Shown: positions 47,801-55,501 of the stretch, one piece after another
Position numbering within the stretch: the stretch's first letter is position 1
How the letters are laid out: every line of letters starts with the position of its first letter
Origin: Bradyrhizobium sp.
Lineage (GTDB): Bacteria; Pseudomonadota; Alphaproteobacteria; Rhizobiales; Xanthobacteraceae
Reading direction: 5' to 3'
NCBI GenBank assembly: GCA_028290305.1
Contig: JAQGKC010000491.1
Location: 1-62,957, forward strand
Length of the DNA: 62,957 nt
Program-made: the position numbers and the translations under genes
The notes under the pieces: generated by a model
Database searches by the model: none
Told to the model about the DNA's origin: nothing
The model's input: the letters and a program-made list of their open reading frames with translations, nothing else

Positions 47801-47942
47801 CTTTCGGCGCGCCCCTGGCAGGGCGTGAGGTTGTGGGTTGGGCTTAGGCTTTCTAAAGCGTGGCGTTGCTGCTGCCTTCCATTGCTTCACCGTAGCGATG
47901 GAGGGTTTGAAAGTGTTCAAGAAGGTTCTGCCAAAAAATCAA

Positions 47943-48269
47943 ATGACGAACACGGACACAATCAATCAAGCCGCCAGATGGGCACGCGACCTAGCGCAGA
48001 TGCGCGCCCGAGGCCCTGGCGATCTTGAGAATGCAATGCGGTCAGTCGAGCGCGACTACGGCATTGATTATTGGTTTCAATGGACGCTGCGCTATCGGGC
48101 CAGTCGGCTCAAAGACGTAGGGCATACAGTATTCCTGAAATTGCGAGCTGCCTACGAGGCTGAGTGCTCGCGACAGATGACATCGACACCACAAAGGCGA
48201 TCGCCGGGCCTGATTGCCCTGCTGTTCGCGCGGCTGAGACTTTGGTTCGCGAGGATGAAGGGTAGATGA
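47943..48269 (+). CDS. Conserved phage early protein, unknown function
   Basis: 108 residues from ATG 47943; an in-frame ATG at 47898 would add 15 residues. ARWARDLAQMRARGPGDLENAMRSVERDYGIDYWFQWTLRYR is a pattern I associate with phages of alphaproteobacteria, often near HTH genes. The C-terminus is hydrophobic/basic (LIALLFARLRLWFARMKG). Bases 47801-47942 hold no clear signal. Confidence 0.6.
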   Translation: MTNTDTINQAARWARDLAQMRARGPGDLENAMRSVERDYGIDYWFQWTLRYRASRLKDVGHTVFLKLRAAYEAECSRQMTSTPQRRSPGLIALLFARLRLWFARMKGR

Positions 48270-48273
48270 CGCC

Positions 48274-48993
48274 ATGCTTGTCCGATTGACGCCGGTGATT
48301 GAACGAACGGACTACTTTTTGACGGGGGCGGCGCCCGACGAAGTGTGGCCGCTTGTTCGTTCACACCACTATTCGCGCCGAATGCCTGGGAACATTCAGC
48401 ACTGTTGCGCGGCGCGTGGAGAAGGCGGTCTATTTGGCAACAACGGCGAACCGCTGGCAGCGGTTGTTTTCAGCATTCCGCCCACCCGATGGGGTGAAGA
48501 ACTGATCGAATTAACCCGGCTTGTTCGGGTTCCAGCATTTTCGGTTCCGCTGTCCCATCTGATTTCTTTTGCTTGTTCCCAGCTTAGAAAACAGGGATGG
48601 GTGCTTGCGGTAAGTTTTGCGGACCAACAACAGGGCCACCATGGGGGGGTCTACCAAGCCGCCGGATGGCATTACGATGGCCGCCGCGAACCCCGAATGG
48701 ATGGCCTTTTGATCGACGGCGTATTTAAGCCGGGGCGATCATGTAATTCGCAATACGGGACGCAGAGCCCGGATAAGCTCCGTCAAATTTTGCCAAGCCA
48801 TACAGTTGAACCACATTACGACAACGGCAAACACCTTTACTGGAAACCGCTCGCTATCGCCGGCCGATCTAAAGCGCGGCGGTTGGGCCTAAAGGCGCTT
48901 CCATACCCGAAACCAGACATCGCGGCCCGTCCATTGGACGAACGCCTTCCCAGGCGCGTGAGCGACGTGCAACCCGTTGGGGCCGCTCCATGA
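48274..48993 (+). CDS. Mom-like DNA-modification protein (GNAT-fold)
   Basis: 239 residues. Signature elements of the Mu Mom family: SHHYSRRMPGN (residues 30-40), AAVVFSIPP, ELTRLVRVPAF, PLSHLISFACSQLR and SFADQQQGHHGGVYQAAGWHYDG (114-136). Mom converts adenine to a bulky N6-modified base that blocks restriction. The C-terminal 50 residues are extra. Encoded just before a 33-residue basic peptide and gcrA; coupled by ATGA. Whether it uses the same chemistry as Mu is unknown. Confidence 0.75.
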   Translation: MLVRLTPVIERTDYFLTGAAPDEVWPLVRSHHYSRRMPGNIQHCCAARGEGGLFGNNGEPLAAVVFSIPPTRWGEELIELTRLVRVPAFSVPLSHLISFACSQLRKQGWVLAVSFADQQQGHHGGVYQAAGWHYDGRREPRMDGLLIDGVFKPGRSCNSQYGTQSPDKLRQILPSHTVEPHYDNGKHLYWKPLAIAGRSKARRLGLKALPYPKPDIAARPLDERLPRRVSDVQPVGAAP

Positions 48994-49091
48994 AACACAT
49001 CCGCAGAATCCTGAACTGGTACGGCGCATGGCGAAGGCGCAAGCGGCTGGAACGCATGCTCCGCGAAAGCCGGGCGAAGGCGGGTAAATGA
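48990..49091 (+). CDS. Short basic peptide (33 aa)
   Basis: ATGA overlaps on both sides tie it to the Mom-like gene and gcrA. Product: HIRRILNWYGAWRRRKRLER and more basic helix, net charge strongly positive. Could bind DNA or RNA. Small but well placed for coupling. Confidence 0.5.
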   Translation: MKHIRRILNWYGAWRRRKRLERMLRESRAKAGK

Positions 49092-49900
49092 CCGAATCCT
49101 TGGGCCTTTCCTGGACCAACGAGCGAGCCGAGACGCTACGCCAGCGATGGGCGTCCGGCGCGACAAGCAGCAACATCGCCGCCGAGTTTGGCATCAGCCG
49201 CAGCGCCGTCATGGGGAAGCTGAAACGGATGAACCTGTTCGGCACCCGCCGCAAGCCGGAGCCGATGCAAATTCGCTGCCGGCTCAGCGGCGTCGGGCGG
49301 GAGCTAATGTTCCGCCGTAATCTCACCAAACACAAAGAACGGCTCGGCACCATCGTCGGCGTATCACTCGACGGCCATTGCTGGATCGTGGTCTGGGATG
49401 GCATGGCGAATACCTCCCGGAAACCTCACCCGAAATACTGCATCGATTTCCTTGGCCCGGCGGGCGTGGCGGCGGTGCCGGTCATCAGCAAGCCGAATGG
49501 CGACAAGGGCGGCAGCATCGTCGCGGCCGTTAAGGCGGCGAGACGGCGCACCACCGAGCGCAAGGTGAACGGCAACGGCGGCGGGATCGTCATCCGCGTC
49601 AAGGCGAAACGACGCCGGGGAAATGCGCCAGCCGAGCGCCAGGTAATCGAGCCGCATCGCATCGGTGACAGCTTGGCTGAGCTCAACGCCGCAATCAGCA
49701 AGCGCCAGCGCGTTACCTTGATTGATCTGACGCCGGAGACTTGCCGCGCGCCCTTATGGGGCGACGAGGCGCGCAGCGGTTTCTATTGCGGGTCGCTTGA
49801 GGCCGATCTCACAGAGAACCGGCCGTTCTGCGCCTCACATGCGCGGTTTTTTTATAATGGGAAAACCAGCGCCAAGCCCTGGCTTCCGGGGCGGGGCTGA
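49088..49900 (+). CDS. gcrA: GcrA-family cell-cycle regulator with an inserted domain
   Basis: 270 residues. Residues 9-50 (WTNERAETLRQRWASGATSSNIAAEFG, SRSAVMGKLKRMNL) form the GcrA N-terminal DNA-binding HTH. Residues 208-258 (DLTPETCRAPLWGD, GFYCGS, FCASHARFFY) are the conserved C-terminal part. Between them lies about 155 residues including a beta-rich, SH3-like segment (GTIVGVSLDGHCWIVVWDG). Cellular GcrA (about 170 residues) recruits sigma70 at methylated GANTC promoters. A phage copy could redirect host transcription. Confidence 0.82.
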   Translation: MTESLGLSWTNERAETLRQRWASGATSSNIAAEFGISRSAVMGKLKRMNLFGTRRKPEPMQIRCRLSGVGRELMFRRNLTKHKERLGTIVGVSLDGHCWIVVWDGMANTSRKPHPKYCIDFLGPAGVAAVPVISKPNGDKGGSIVAAVKAARRRTTERKVNGNGGGIVIRVKAKRRRGNAPAERQVIEPHRIGDSLAELNAAISKRQRVTLIDLTPETCRAPLWGDEARSGFYCGSLEADLTENRPFCASHARFFYNGKTSAKPWLPGRG

Positions 49901-49914
49901 AACAGGAGAGCAAG

Positions 49915-50505
49915 ATGGGACGTAAGAAGAAATCCGAGGCCACCGCCGAGGAGCCGAAGCGCACCGTCGCGGACCTCGACGACGATCAGCGGCAAGTGCT
50001 TTTCTTCAGCCATAAGAAATCATACGAGGACGCGCTGGCCGCGAAGAAAACGGCTGCCGCCAACTTCCTCAACGCGACGAAGCTGGCGAAGGCCGAACTC
50101 GGCAAGGGCGCAATCAAAGACATCAAGACCGCGCTCGCGCTTGAACTCGATGGTGGCGAGGAGACACTCAAGGCCGACATCGAGAATCAGCTCCGCGTCG
50201 CCCGTTGGATGGGCGCGCCCCTTGGCAGCCAAGCCGACCTATTCGGCGACGCCGACCGCACACCGCTCGCTGACCGCGCGTTCGCGGAAGGGCGCCGCGA
50301 CGGTATCGCCGGCAATGCTTGCCGCACCGACCATGCGCCATCGACGGAAGCCTATACGCGCTTCATGGCCGGCTATCAGGAAGGCCAGGCCGCAGCGATT
50401 GCGAAGGGCGGCGGGTTCAAAGGATCCGGCAGCGAGGATGATGTTCGCCCTGGATTCCTTAAACGCAAAGAAGCCGAAGCGGTTGATTCCCTCGCCAAGC
50501 ATTGA
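49915..50505 (+). CDS. Conserved early protein with RMF-like C-terminal module
   Basis: 196 residues. Basic start (GRKKKSEATAEEPKR), long helix (ATKLAKAELGKGAIKDIKTALALELDGG), then LADRAFAEGRRDGIAGNACRTDH...RFMAGYQEGQA, the A-x-x-x-GxxxG ... GY(Q)xG rhythm of RMF-like proteins. Often found in phages and prophages of Rhizobiales, from memory. Role unknown. Confidence 0.65.
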   Translation: MGRKKKSEATAEEPKRTVADLDDDQRQVLFFSHKKSYEDALAAKKTAAANFLNATKLAKAELGKGAIKDIKTALALELDGGEETLKADIENQLRVARWMGAPLGSQADLFGDADRTPLADRAFAEGRRDGIAGNACRTDHAPSTEAYTRFMAGYQEGQAAAIAKGGGFKGSGSEDDVRPGFLKRKEAEAVDSLAKH

Positions 50506-50546
50506 GGCTTATCCGGTTAACACACACAAACGCTGAGATCTACTAG

Positions 50547-50756
50547 ATGTTGACACAAGACGAGCGAACACAATCGGCCCAGAAATGTCTCTCAGCAAAT
50601 TCAGCAGCCGACCCCAGGGTGTCGAAGATGCGAACGGCTCTGGAAACTGCCAAGGCCAATATTCTCGACCATCAGGGCTGCATCATGCCATCACATTTGA
50701 TGGACGCCGTGGTGCGTGAGATCGATTCAGCATTGAGGGCCGCGCCGTGCTCGTAA
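50547..50756 (+). CDS. Small protein, unknown function
   Basis: 69 residues. Two amphipathic helices (VSKMRTALETAKANILDHQG, LMDAVVREIDSALRAA). Its stop overlaps the start of the RuvC-like gene (TAATG). No family recognised. Confidence 0.55.
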   Translation: MLTQDERTQSAQKCLSANSAADPRVSKMRTALETAKANILDHQGCIMPSHLMDAVVREIDSALRAAPCS

Positions 50757-51259
50757 TGGCGATTGATCCAGCAACAAAATCCGGATTTTGCGAGGGCGCG
50801 ACGAGCGCCACGCCCCGGATTTGCACGGTCAATTTCCGTCACGACGCAAGCGATGGCCCCGAGGACATATGCGGCCACGCCATCGCGTGGTTCGCGGATC
50901 GCATGAAGAGCAACCCGCCGAACCTGATCGCCATCGAGCAGCCGTTTCCGTCGCAGAGCTTCGATACCTCGCTAATTACGCTTGGCCTGTACGCCATCTT
51001 CACCGGCATTGCAAAATGCAAGGACGTCGAGCTTCTGACCGTCCCGATCCAGACTTGGCGCAAATACTTCCTCGGCCGTGGCAACCTCAAGGGCGACGAA
51101 GCGAAACGCCAGTGCGTGAAGCTTTGCGCACAGCTCGGATGGAAGGCTGACGACCACAACGGGGCGGAGGCCGCCGGTATATTCAGCTTTGCCTGTTCGC
51201 AAGTCGCTCCGCGGAACGTTGTTCGCGTCGAGCCTCTATTCGCGAGGGCCGCATCATGA
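50756..51259 (+). CDS. RuvC-like Holliday-junction nuclease
   Basis: 167 residues from ATG 50756 (a GTG at 50747 is an alternative). RNase H-fold acids are in place: MAIDPATKSGFCEG (Asp), NLIAIEQPF (Glu), and WKADDHNGAEAAGIF (Asp/Glu). This matches phage RuvC-like resolvases, which clear branched DNA before packaging or in recombination. ATGA overlap with the next gene. Confidence 0.78.
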   Translation: MAIDPATKSGFCEGATSATPRICTVNFRHDASDGPEDICGHAIAWFADRMKSNPPNLIAIEQPFPSQSFDTSLITLGLYAIFTGIAKCKDVELLTVPIQTWRKYFLGRGNLKGDEAKRQCVKLCAQLGWKADDHNGAEAAGIFSFACSQVAPRNVVRVEPLFARAAS

Positions 51260-51456
51260 CCCACCGCCACTCCTGGAGCACGCCAACCCGGCCGAGCCAT
51301 TTGCTCACCATCCGCGTCTGCATCAAATGTGGCCTAGAAAAGCGCACGCGGCATGAATCGCCGGAGCACTGGACGGAGTTTCGGCTCGACGGACGGGTGA
51401 TTGAGACTGAGAGTAGAAGGACGCCGGGGTGCATGGTGGCGGAGGTGGCGGCGTGA
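51256..51456 (+). CDS. Small zinc-finger-like protein
   Basis: 66 residues. HRHSWSTPTRPSH, then RVCIKCGLEKRTRHES, a C-x2-C knuckle with His residues that may bind zinc, then a beta end. Coupled to both neighbours. The family of H-x-W ... C-x2-C-G-x-x-K proteins is common in phages. Function unknown. Confidence 0.55.
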   Translation: MTHRHSWSTPTRPSHLLTIRVCIKCGLEKRTRHESPEHWTEFRLDGRVIETESRRTPGCMVAEVAA

Positions 51457-51599
51457 GTGAGACGTTCCTCAATGGCAAGGTGACGCTCTGGGCGGGTGAC
51501 TGCCTGGAGGTGCTTGCCGGCTTGCCGGAAAACTCCATTGATTCCGCAGATTTACGGAGTCTTCGCAGATCAATCGGGCCGATCGGATTGAAGTGGTGA
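51453..51599 (+). pseudogene. Truncated DNA methyltransferase (N-terminal remnant, 48 aa)
   Basis: GTG 51453 overlaps the previous stop. The start SETFLNGKVTLWAGDCLEVL, then AGLPENSIDS, is the opening of phage amino-methyltransferases (N6-adenine or N4-cytosine), which continues with a DPPY motif. Here the frame changes to unrelated sequence right before that motif and stops at 51597. The catalytic motif is therefore lost; a deletion removed the rest. Confidence 0.6.
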
Positions 51600-51603
51600 A
51601 CGA

Positions 51604-51930
51604 ATGAAGCGCGTCATCCTCGAATCCCCCTATGCCGGCGACGTGGAGGCAAACGTCGAATATGCGCGCCGCTGTGTCCGCGATGCGCTAGCCCGTGGTG
51701 AGGCTCCGATAGCCTCGCACCTTCTCTATACCCAGCCCGGAATTTTGCGCGACGACGTGCCGGAAGAGCGCCAATGGGGCATTGACGCCGGCTTGGCTTG
51801 GAAGGCCGTAGCGGAGGCGACTGTCGTCTACACCGATCGCGGCATCAGCTTAGGCATGGAATATGGAATGGCGGCGGCGCGTCAGGCCGGGTTGCCGATT
51901 GAAATACGGTCGATCGGGGTGCCGAAATGA
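51604..51930 (+). CDS. DUF7768 / nucleoside-deoxyribosyltransferase-like protein
   Basis: 108 residues. RVILESPYAGDVEANVEYARRCVRDAL, then APIASHLLYTQPGILRDD, ERQWGIDAGLAW and ATVVYTDRGISLGMEYGM are characteristic of small phage proteins in the nucleoside 2-deoxyribosyltransferase-like superfamily. Might act on nucleotides or signalling molecules. Substrate unknown. ATGA overlap with the next gene. Confidence 0.7.
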   Translation: MKRVILESPYAGDVEANVEYARRCVRDALARGEAPIASHLLYTQPGILRDDVPEERQWGIDAGLAWKAVAEATVVYTDRGISLGMEYGMAAARQAGLPIEIRSIGVPK

Positions 51931-52016
51931 ACGCGCCGCTCGCGCCCACTGTGTTCCGGTCGTCATGGGAGCGCCGTCTGGGCAAGACGGAAAGCCCGAT
52001 TGAGAGGCAGAAATGA
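51927..52016 (+). CDS. Micro-protein (29 aa), unknown function
   Basis: ATGA overlaps at both ends (51927-51930 and 52013-52016). Product APLAPTVFRSSWERRLGKTE, then SPIERQK. It may serve translational coupling more than protein function. Confidence 0.4.
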   Translation: MNAPLAPTVFRSSWERRLGKTESPIERQK

Positions 52017-52357
52017 AAACACGCCCCGATCTTTTCTATGAGAGCCGCGATTGGCTCGAGCTTCGATATCGCGTGCTCAAGAATACTGAAGCCCATTGCC
52101 GTTGCTGCGGCACGCGCGGGTGTGCCGATAATCCGGTCCAGGTCGATCATATCAAGCCGCGGTCGAAATATCCCGCGCTTGCGCTCGACATCAGCAATCT
52201 TCAATTGCTTTGCAGGGATTGCAACCTCGGCAAAGGGGCGTGGGACGAAACGGATTGGCGTTCATTGTACGAGCGCGAAAAGGCCAAAGCGATATCTCAA
52301 TCTCCAATGGAGCGGCAGCGCGCGGATAGCCGAGCGTTCAAGGGAATTTATTACTAA
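52013..52357 (+). CDS. HNH endonuclease
   Basis: 114 residues. CRCCGTRGCADNPVQVDHIKPRSKYP, then DISNLQLLCRDCNLGKG gives the full HNH (PF01844) core with two zinc knuckles. Its stop is shared with the start of the helicase gene. It may be a homing nuclease or act in replication/packaging. Confidence 0.8.
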   Translation: MKTRPDLFYESRDWLELRYRVLKNTEAHCRCCGTRGCADNPVQVDHIKPRSKYPALALDISNLQLLCRDCNLGKGAWDETDWRSLYEREKAKAISQSPMERQRADSRAFKGIYY

Positions 52358-53721
52358 TGCTCGTCAATGTGCCGCACAACATCGAGGCAGAGCAGGCGCT
52401 TATAGGGGCGGTCTTGGTCAATAATGACGCCTATGCCATGGTGTCAAACCTACTTGAGCCGGACGACCTATTTGAGCCGGCGCATCAAGAAATTTTTCGC
52501 GTCATCGGCACGGAGATATCAGCAGGTCGCAAGGCTACGCCCGTCACGCTCAAGGATATGCTACCGCATTGTGGTATCCTGAATATGACGCTTTCCCAAT
52601 ACCTCGCCCATCTCTGCGCGGAATCAACGACAATCATAAACGCGCCAGACTACGCCGCACGTATTCGCAGCCTTTCAATCATGCGCCACATGATCGCCGT
52701 TGGCGATGTGCTGGCAACCACCTTTACGTCCCCAGACGACGCATTGCGTGAAGCGTGGGATAGCCTTGATCAAATCAGGGCCGCGTTGTCCGGCGCTAAC
52801 CATCATCGCTCATCGATCCACGATCTAGCGATGAAGGTGCTCGACGATGACGGCAGCTTCGCCATTCCGACCACGCTCAGCGATTTCGATAGGGCCACGG
52901 CGGGCGGGCTTCGCTCTGGGCGCCTCTTGGTGCTCGGGGGCCGGCCCTCCATGGGCAAGAGCCTGTTTCTCTGCTCCGTGAGCCGCCGTATCGCCCGGCA
53001 GGGCATCGGGGTGTCCATCTTCTCGCTCGAGACCGACGCCAAGGAGGTGACTGCCCGCCTCATCGCCGACGAACTAGCGCGCACCGACTACCCGATTGTC
53101 TACCGTGACATCCTTGCTCGGAACCTGACCGACGCCGACTTCGAGCGCGTCCAGGTCGGCGCTGAGCGCGTCCAGGTATTACCGATCCGCATCGATGACG
53201 CCTCCAGCCTTGGCATCGCAGAAATTGAGGCCCGCGCGCGGATGGATCGTGACCGCATGGCCAAGGCTGGGACCAGGCTCGGCGTGGTCATGATCGACTA
53301 TCTCGGGCTGGTGAAGTGTTCTGACCGCTACCGCGGCCGCAAGGTCGATGAAATCGGCGAGATCACCGCCGCCTGCAAGATCATGGCGAAGCGGCTCAAC
53401 GTCGCCGTTGTGCTCCTGGCGCAGCTTAACCGGCAGGTCGAAAGCCGCGACGATAAGCGCCCCGGCATGTCGGACCTTCGTGAGAGCGGCAACATCGAGC
53501 AGGATGCGGACATTGTCGGGCTTCTCTACCGGCCGGTATACTACATCGAGCGCAGCGCGGAATTCCGGCGCGATGAGCCGGACGCCCTGCGGCGTTACAG
53601 CGATTCGCAGAACAAGCTCGAGTTGATCCTGGGCAAGAACCGGCTCGGCGCCGCCGCGACGATTGAGTTGTGGTGCAATCCAGGGACGTCGTCGGTCGAT
53701 AATTGGAGCCACATCAAATGA
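52357..53721 (+). CDS. DnaB-type replicative helicase
   Basis: 454 residues. N-terminal helical domain opens with VPHNIEAEQALIGAVL. The RecA-like ATPase domain starts near residue 170 with Walker A at about 193 (GGRPSMGKS), then FSLETDAKEVTARLIADEL, Walker B region VVMIDYLGLVK, LLAQLNRQVESRDDKRPGMSDLRESGNIEQDAD and KNRLGA. It unwinds DNA at the phage fork, loaded by the next replication genes or host factors. Confidence 0.9.
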   Translation: MLVNVPHNIEAEQALIGAVLVNNDAYAMVSNLLEPDDLFEPAHQEIFRVIGTEISAGRKATPVTLKDMLPHCGILNMTLSQYLAHLCAESTTIINAPDYAARIRSLSIMRHMIAVGDVLATTFTSPDDALREAWDSLDQIRAALSGANHHRSSIHDLAMKVLDDDGSFAIPTTLSDFDRATAGGLRSGRLLVLGGRPSMGKSLFLCSVSRRIARQGIGVSIFSLETDAKEVTARLIADELARTDYPIVYRDILARNLTDADFERVQVGAERVQVLPIRIDDASSLGIAEIEARARMDRDRMAKAGTRLGVVMIDYLGLVKCSDRYRGRKVDEIGEITAACKIMAKRLNVAVVLLAQLNRQVESRDDKRPGMSDLRESGNIEQDADIVGLLYRPVYYIERSAEFRRDEPDALRRYSDSQNKLELILGKNRLGAAATIELWCNPGTSSVDNWSHIK

Positions 53722-54272
53722 ATTTCGACGATACCGTAACGGAAAGCCCCATTGAGCATAGATTTTTGTGCGCCCTGGTTGATGTCGTGGACCCTTTCGA
53801 CATTACTTACCCTTTCGACAAGATTCACATTATTACGGAGAAACCATATCTTCATTTCATTACCGACGACGATCTTATTCTCGAGCCGCAGGCTCAGATC
53901 GGCCGATTTCGTGTCGATTTTTTCATTTCGGTGCCCGCGAACATGTCTCGCCGACTTGTCGTCGAATGCGATGGGCATGATTTTCATGAGAGAACGAAGG
54001 AGCAGGCGGCCCGCGATCGGTCCCGGGACCGCGCCCTGCAAATGGCTGGTTACGAGATATTTCGGTTCACGGGATCGGAACTTCACCGCGACCCCAAGGC
54101 CTGCGCGATGGAGGTTATGGAATGGGCGTCAAAGCAGTGGGAATTAAAAACAGTCGATGAAAGAGATAGTCGGAAGAGGTTTAGAATCGCTAAAAAAATT
54201 CTAGACGATTGGGCAGAGGGAAAGGGAGAAACGGCCGAAGAAATGATGGACCGGATATTCAGGAAAAAATGA
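53718..54272 (+). CDS. PD-(D/E)XK nuclease, DUF559/Vsr-like
   Basis: 184 residues from ATG 53718 (ATGA with the helicase stop). EPQAQIGRFRVDFFISVP supplies the catalytic Asp and RRLVVECDGHDFHERTKEQAARDRSRDRAL supplies E-x-D/H, as in the DUF559 family; GYEIFRFTGSEL follows. DNA is AT-richer than neighbours. Could repair mismatches, nick host DNA, or be a homing-like nuclease. Confidence 0.75.
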   Translation: MNFDDTVTESPIEHRFLCALVDVVDPFDITYPFDKIHIITEKPYLHFITDDDLILEPQAQIGRFRVDFFISVPANMSRRLVVECDGHDFHERTKEQAARDRSRDRALQMAGYEIFRFTGSELHRDPKACAMEVMEWASKQWELKTVDERDSRKRFRIAKKILDDWAEGKGETAEEMMDRIFRKK

Positions 54273-54275
54273 ACT

Positions 54276-55271
54276 GTGGCCGGGACAACATGGAGCAAGT
54301 GGTTTTGGAGCGACTGGCTGTCCGACGTAGGGATACGGCGGTGCAGTCCTGCAGCCCGAGGCATCTGGATGGATATGCTGTGCATTGCCGCAAATCATGA
54401 TCCGATCGGTCTTGTCGCCGTCAATGGCCAGGGCCTCGCCGTGGAAGACATAGCCCGGATTTCCGGTGTCTCCGCCAGCGAGGCCACCGCCCTGATCGAC
54501 GAGCTTGAACGAAACGACGTGTTCACCCGCAATCGCTCAGGCATCATTTACAATCGCAGAATGGTTCGTGAGGCCAAGAAGTCGCAAACCGCTATTGAAA
54601 ATGGAAAGTTGGGGGGTAATCCAACCCTCAGAAAGACAAGGGGAAATTCCGCGTCGGATAACCCGCCGCTTAAGCCACCAGATAAGTCTGAGGTTAAGGG
54701 TGGAGATAAGCCCCATCTGCCACTTGCCATGAGCCAAAAGCCAGCAAGCAACTCCGAGCCCGGAACTGCGCGCGAGTCGCAACAGCAGTTCGATGAATTG
54801 TTGCAGAGGTGCCACGACGCATTGCCGGAAGACTGCGCTTGGCCGGTTAAAACAAGGCTCGATTTGGGTCCTGTCATTGCCGCGATGCGCGACGGCGCAA
54901 CAGTCGACGATGTGGTTTCCGCAATTCAGGTTTCGGCCAAGGGCGCGTTGGCGGCAGGCCGGACGGTAGGCTCATGGAAATACTTCGAGCAGGCCATCCG
55001 CGACCGGCACAAGTCGAGGACCGCAGGCAATGGCGCAATGAGTATGCCAAAAGACGTTAAGCCATTGGAGCCGGACCAGAACTCCCAACACCTGATGGCG
55101 AAAATCTGGGCCACGAAGCTGCGAAACGGAGAGGACAGTTGGACGCTCGGGTCGCCTCAGCCGGGCAAGCCGGGGTGCAAGATCGCGGCTGAAATCCTCC
55201 GCGAGCACGGCATCGACCCGGAGACGGGCAAGCGGCTCGAGCCGGCGCATGCCTCAACCGAGGGCGATTAG
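54276..55271 (+). CDS. Replication initiator / organizer-like protein
   Basis: 331 residues, GTG start. Residues 5-95 (WFWSDWLSDVGIRRCSPAARGIWMDMLCIAANHDPIG, DIARISGVSASEATALIDELERNDVF, NRRMVREAKKS) fit the DUF1376/phage replication-organizer winged helix. A Lys/Pro-rich linker follows, then a C-terminal helical domain (WKYFEQAIRDRHKS). Downstream of DnaB, it likely recognises the origin or loads the helicase. No iterons were seen inside it. Confidence 0.7.
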   Translation: MAGTTWSKWFWSDWLSDVGIRRCSPAARGIWMDMLCIAANHDPIGLVAVNGQGLAVEDIARISGVSASEATALIDELERNDVFTRNRSGIIYNRRMVREAKKSQTAIENGKLGGNPTLRKTRGNSASDNPPLKPPDKSEVKGGDKPHLPLAMSQKPASNSEPGTARESQQQFDELLQRCHDALPEDCAWPVKTRLDLGPVIAAMRDGATVDDVVSAIQVSAKGALAAGRTVGSWKYFEQAIRDRHKSRTAGNGAMSMPKDVKPLEPDQNSQHLMAKIWATKLRNGEDSWTLGSPQPGKPGCKIAAEILREHGIDPETGKRLEPAHASTEGD

Positions 55272-55273
55272 CC

Positions 55274-55501
55274 TTGACCACTACGCGCCAACCAGGACCC
55301 GAATGCGGCTGTAGCCACGTGAAACATTGCAGCAAATGCGGCGAGCCTCGCGACACTACCGGCCGCTATTGCCGGGCCTGCCGCGCGGCGTTCATGCGGG
55401 CGTGGCGGAAGGCGAAGCGGGAGGAGTTGCAGTTGGTTCGTCTGGCTGCGGAGGCGCTGAGCAAGTTGGTAGGTTACGGTCGCAGAATTGGGGAGCGCTG
55501 A
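55274..55501 (+). CDS. Small zinc-ribbon protein
   Basis: 75 residues, TTG start. HCSKCGEPRDTTGRYCRACRAAFMRAWRKAKREELQ is a C-x2-C ... C-x2-C ribbon leading to a basic helix, as in small phage DNA-binding accessories. Stop overlaps the next start. Confidence 0.6.
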   Translation: MTTTRQPGPECGCSHVKHCSKCGEPRDTTGRYCRACRAAFMRAWRKAKREELQLVRLAAEALSKLVGYGRRIGER

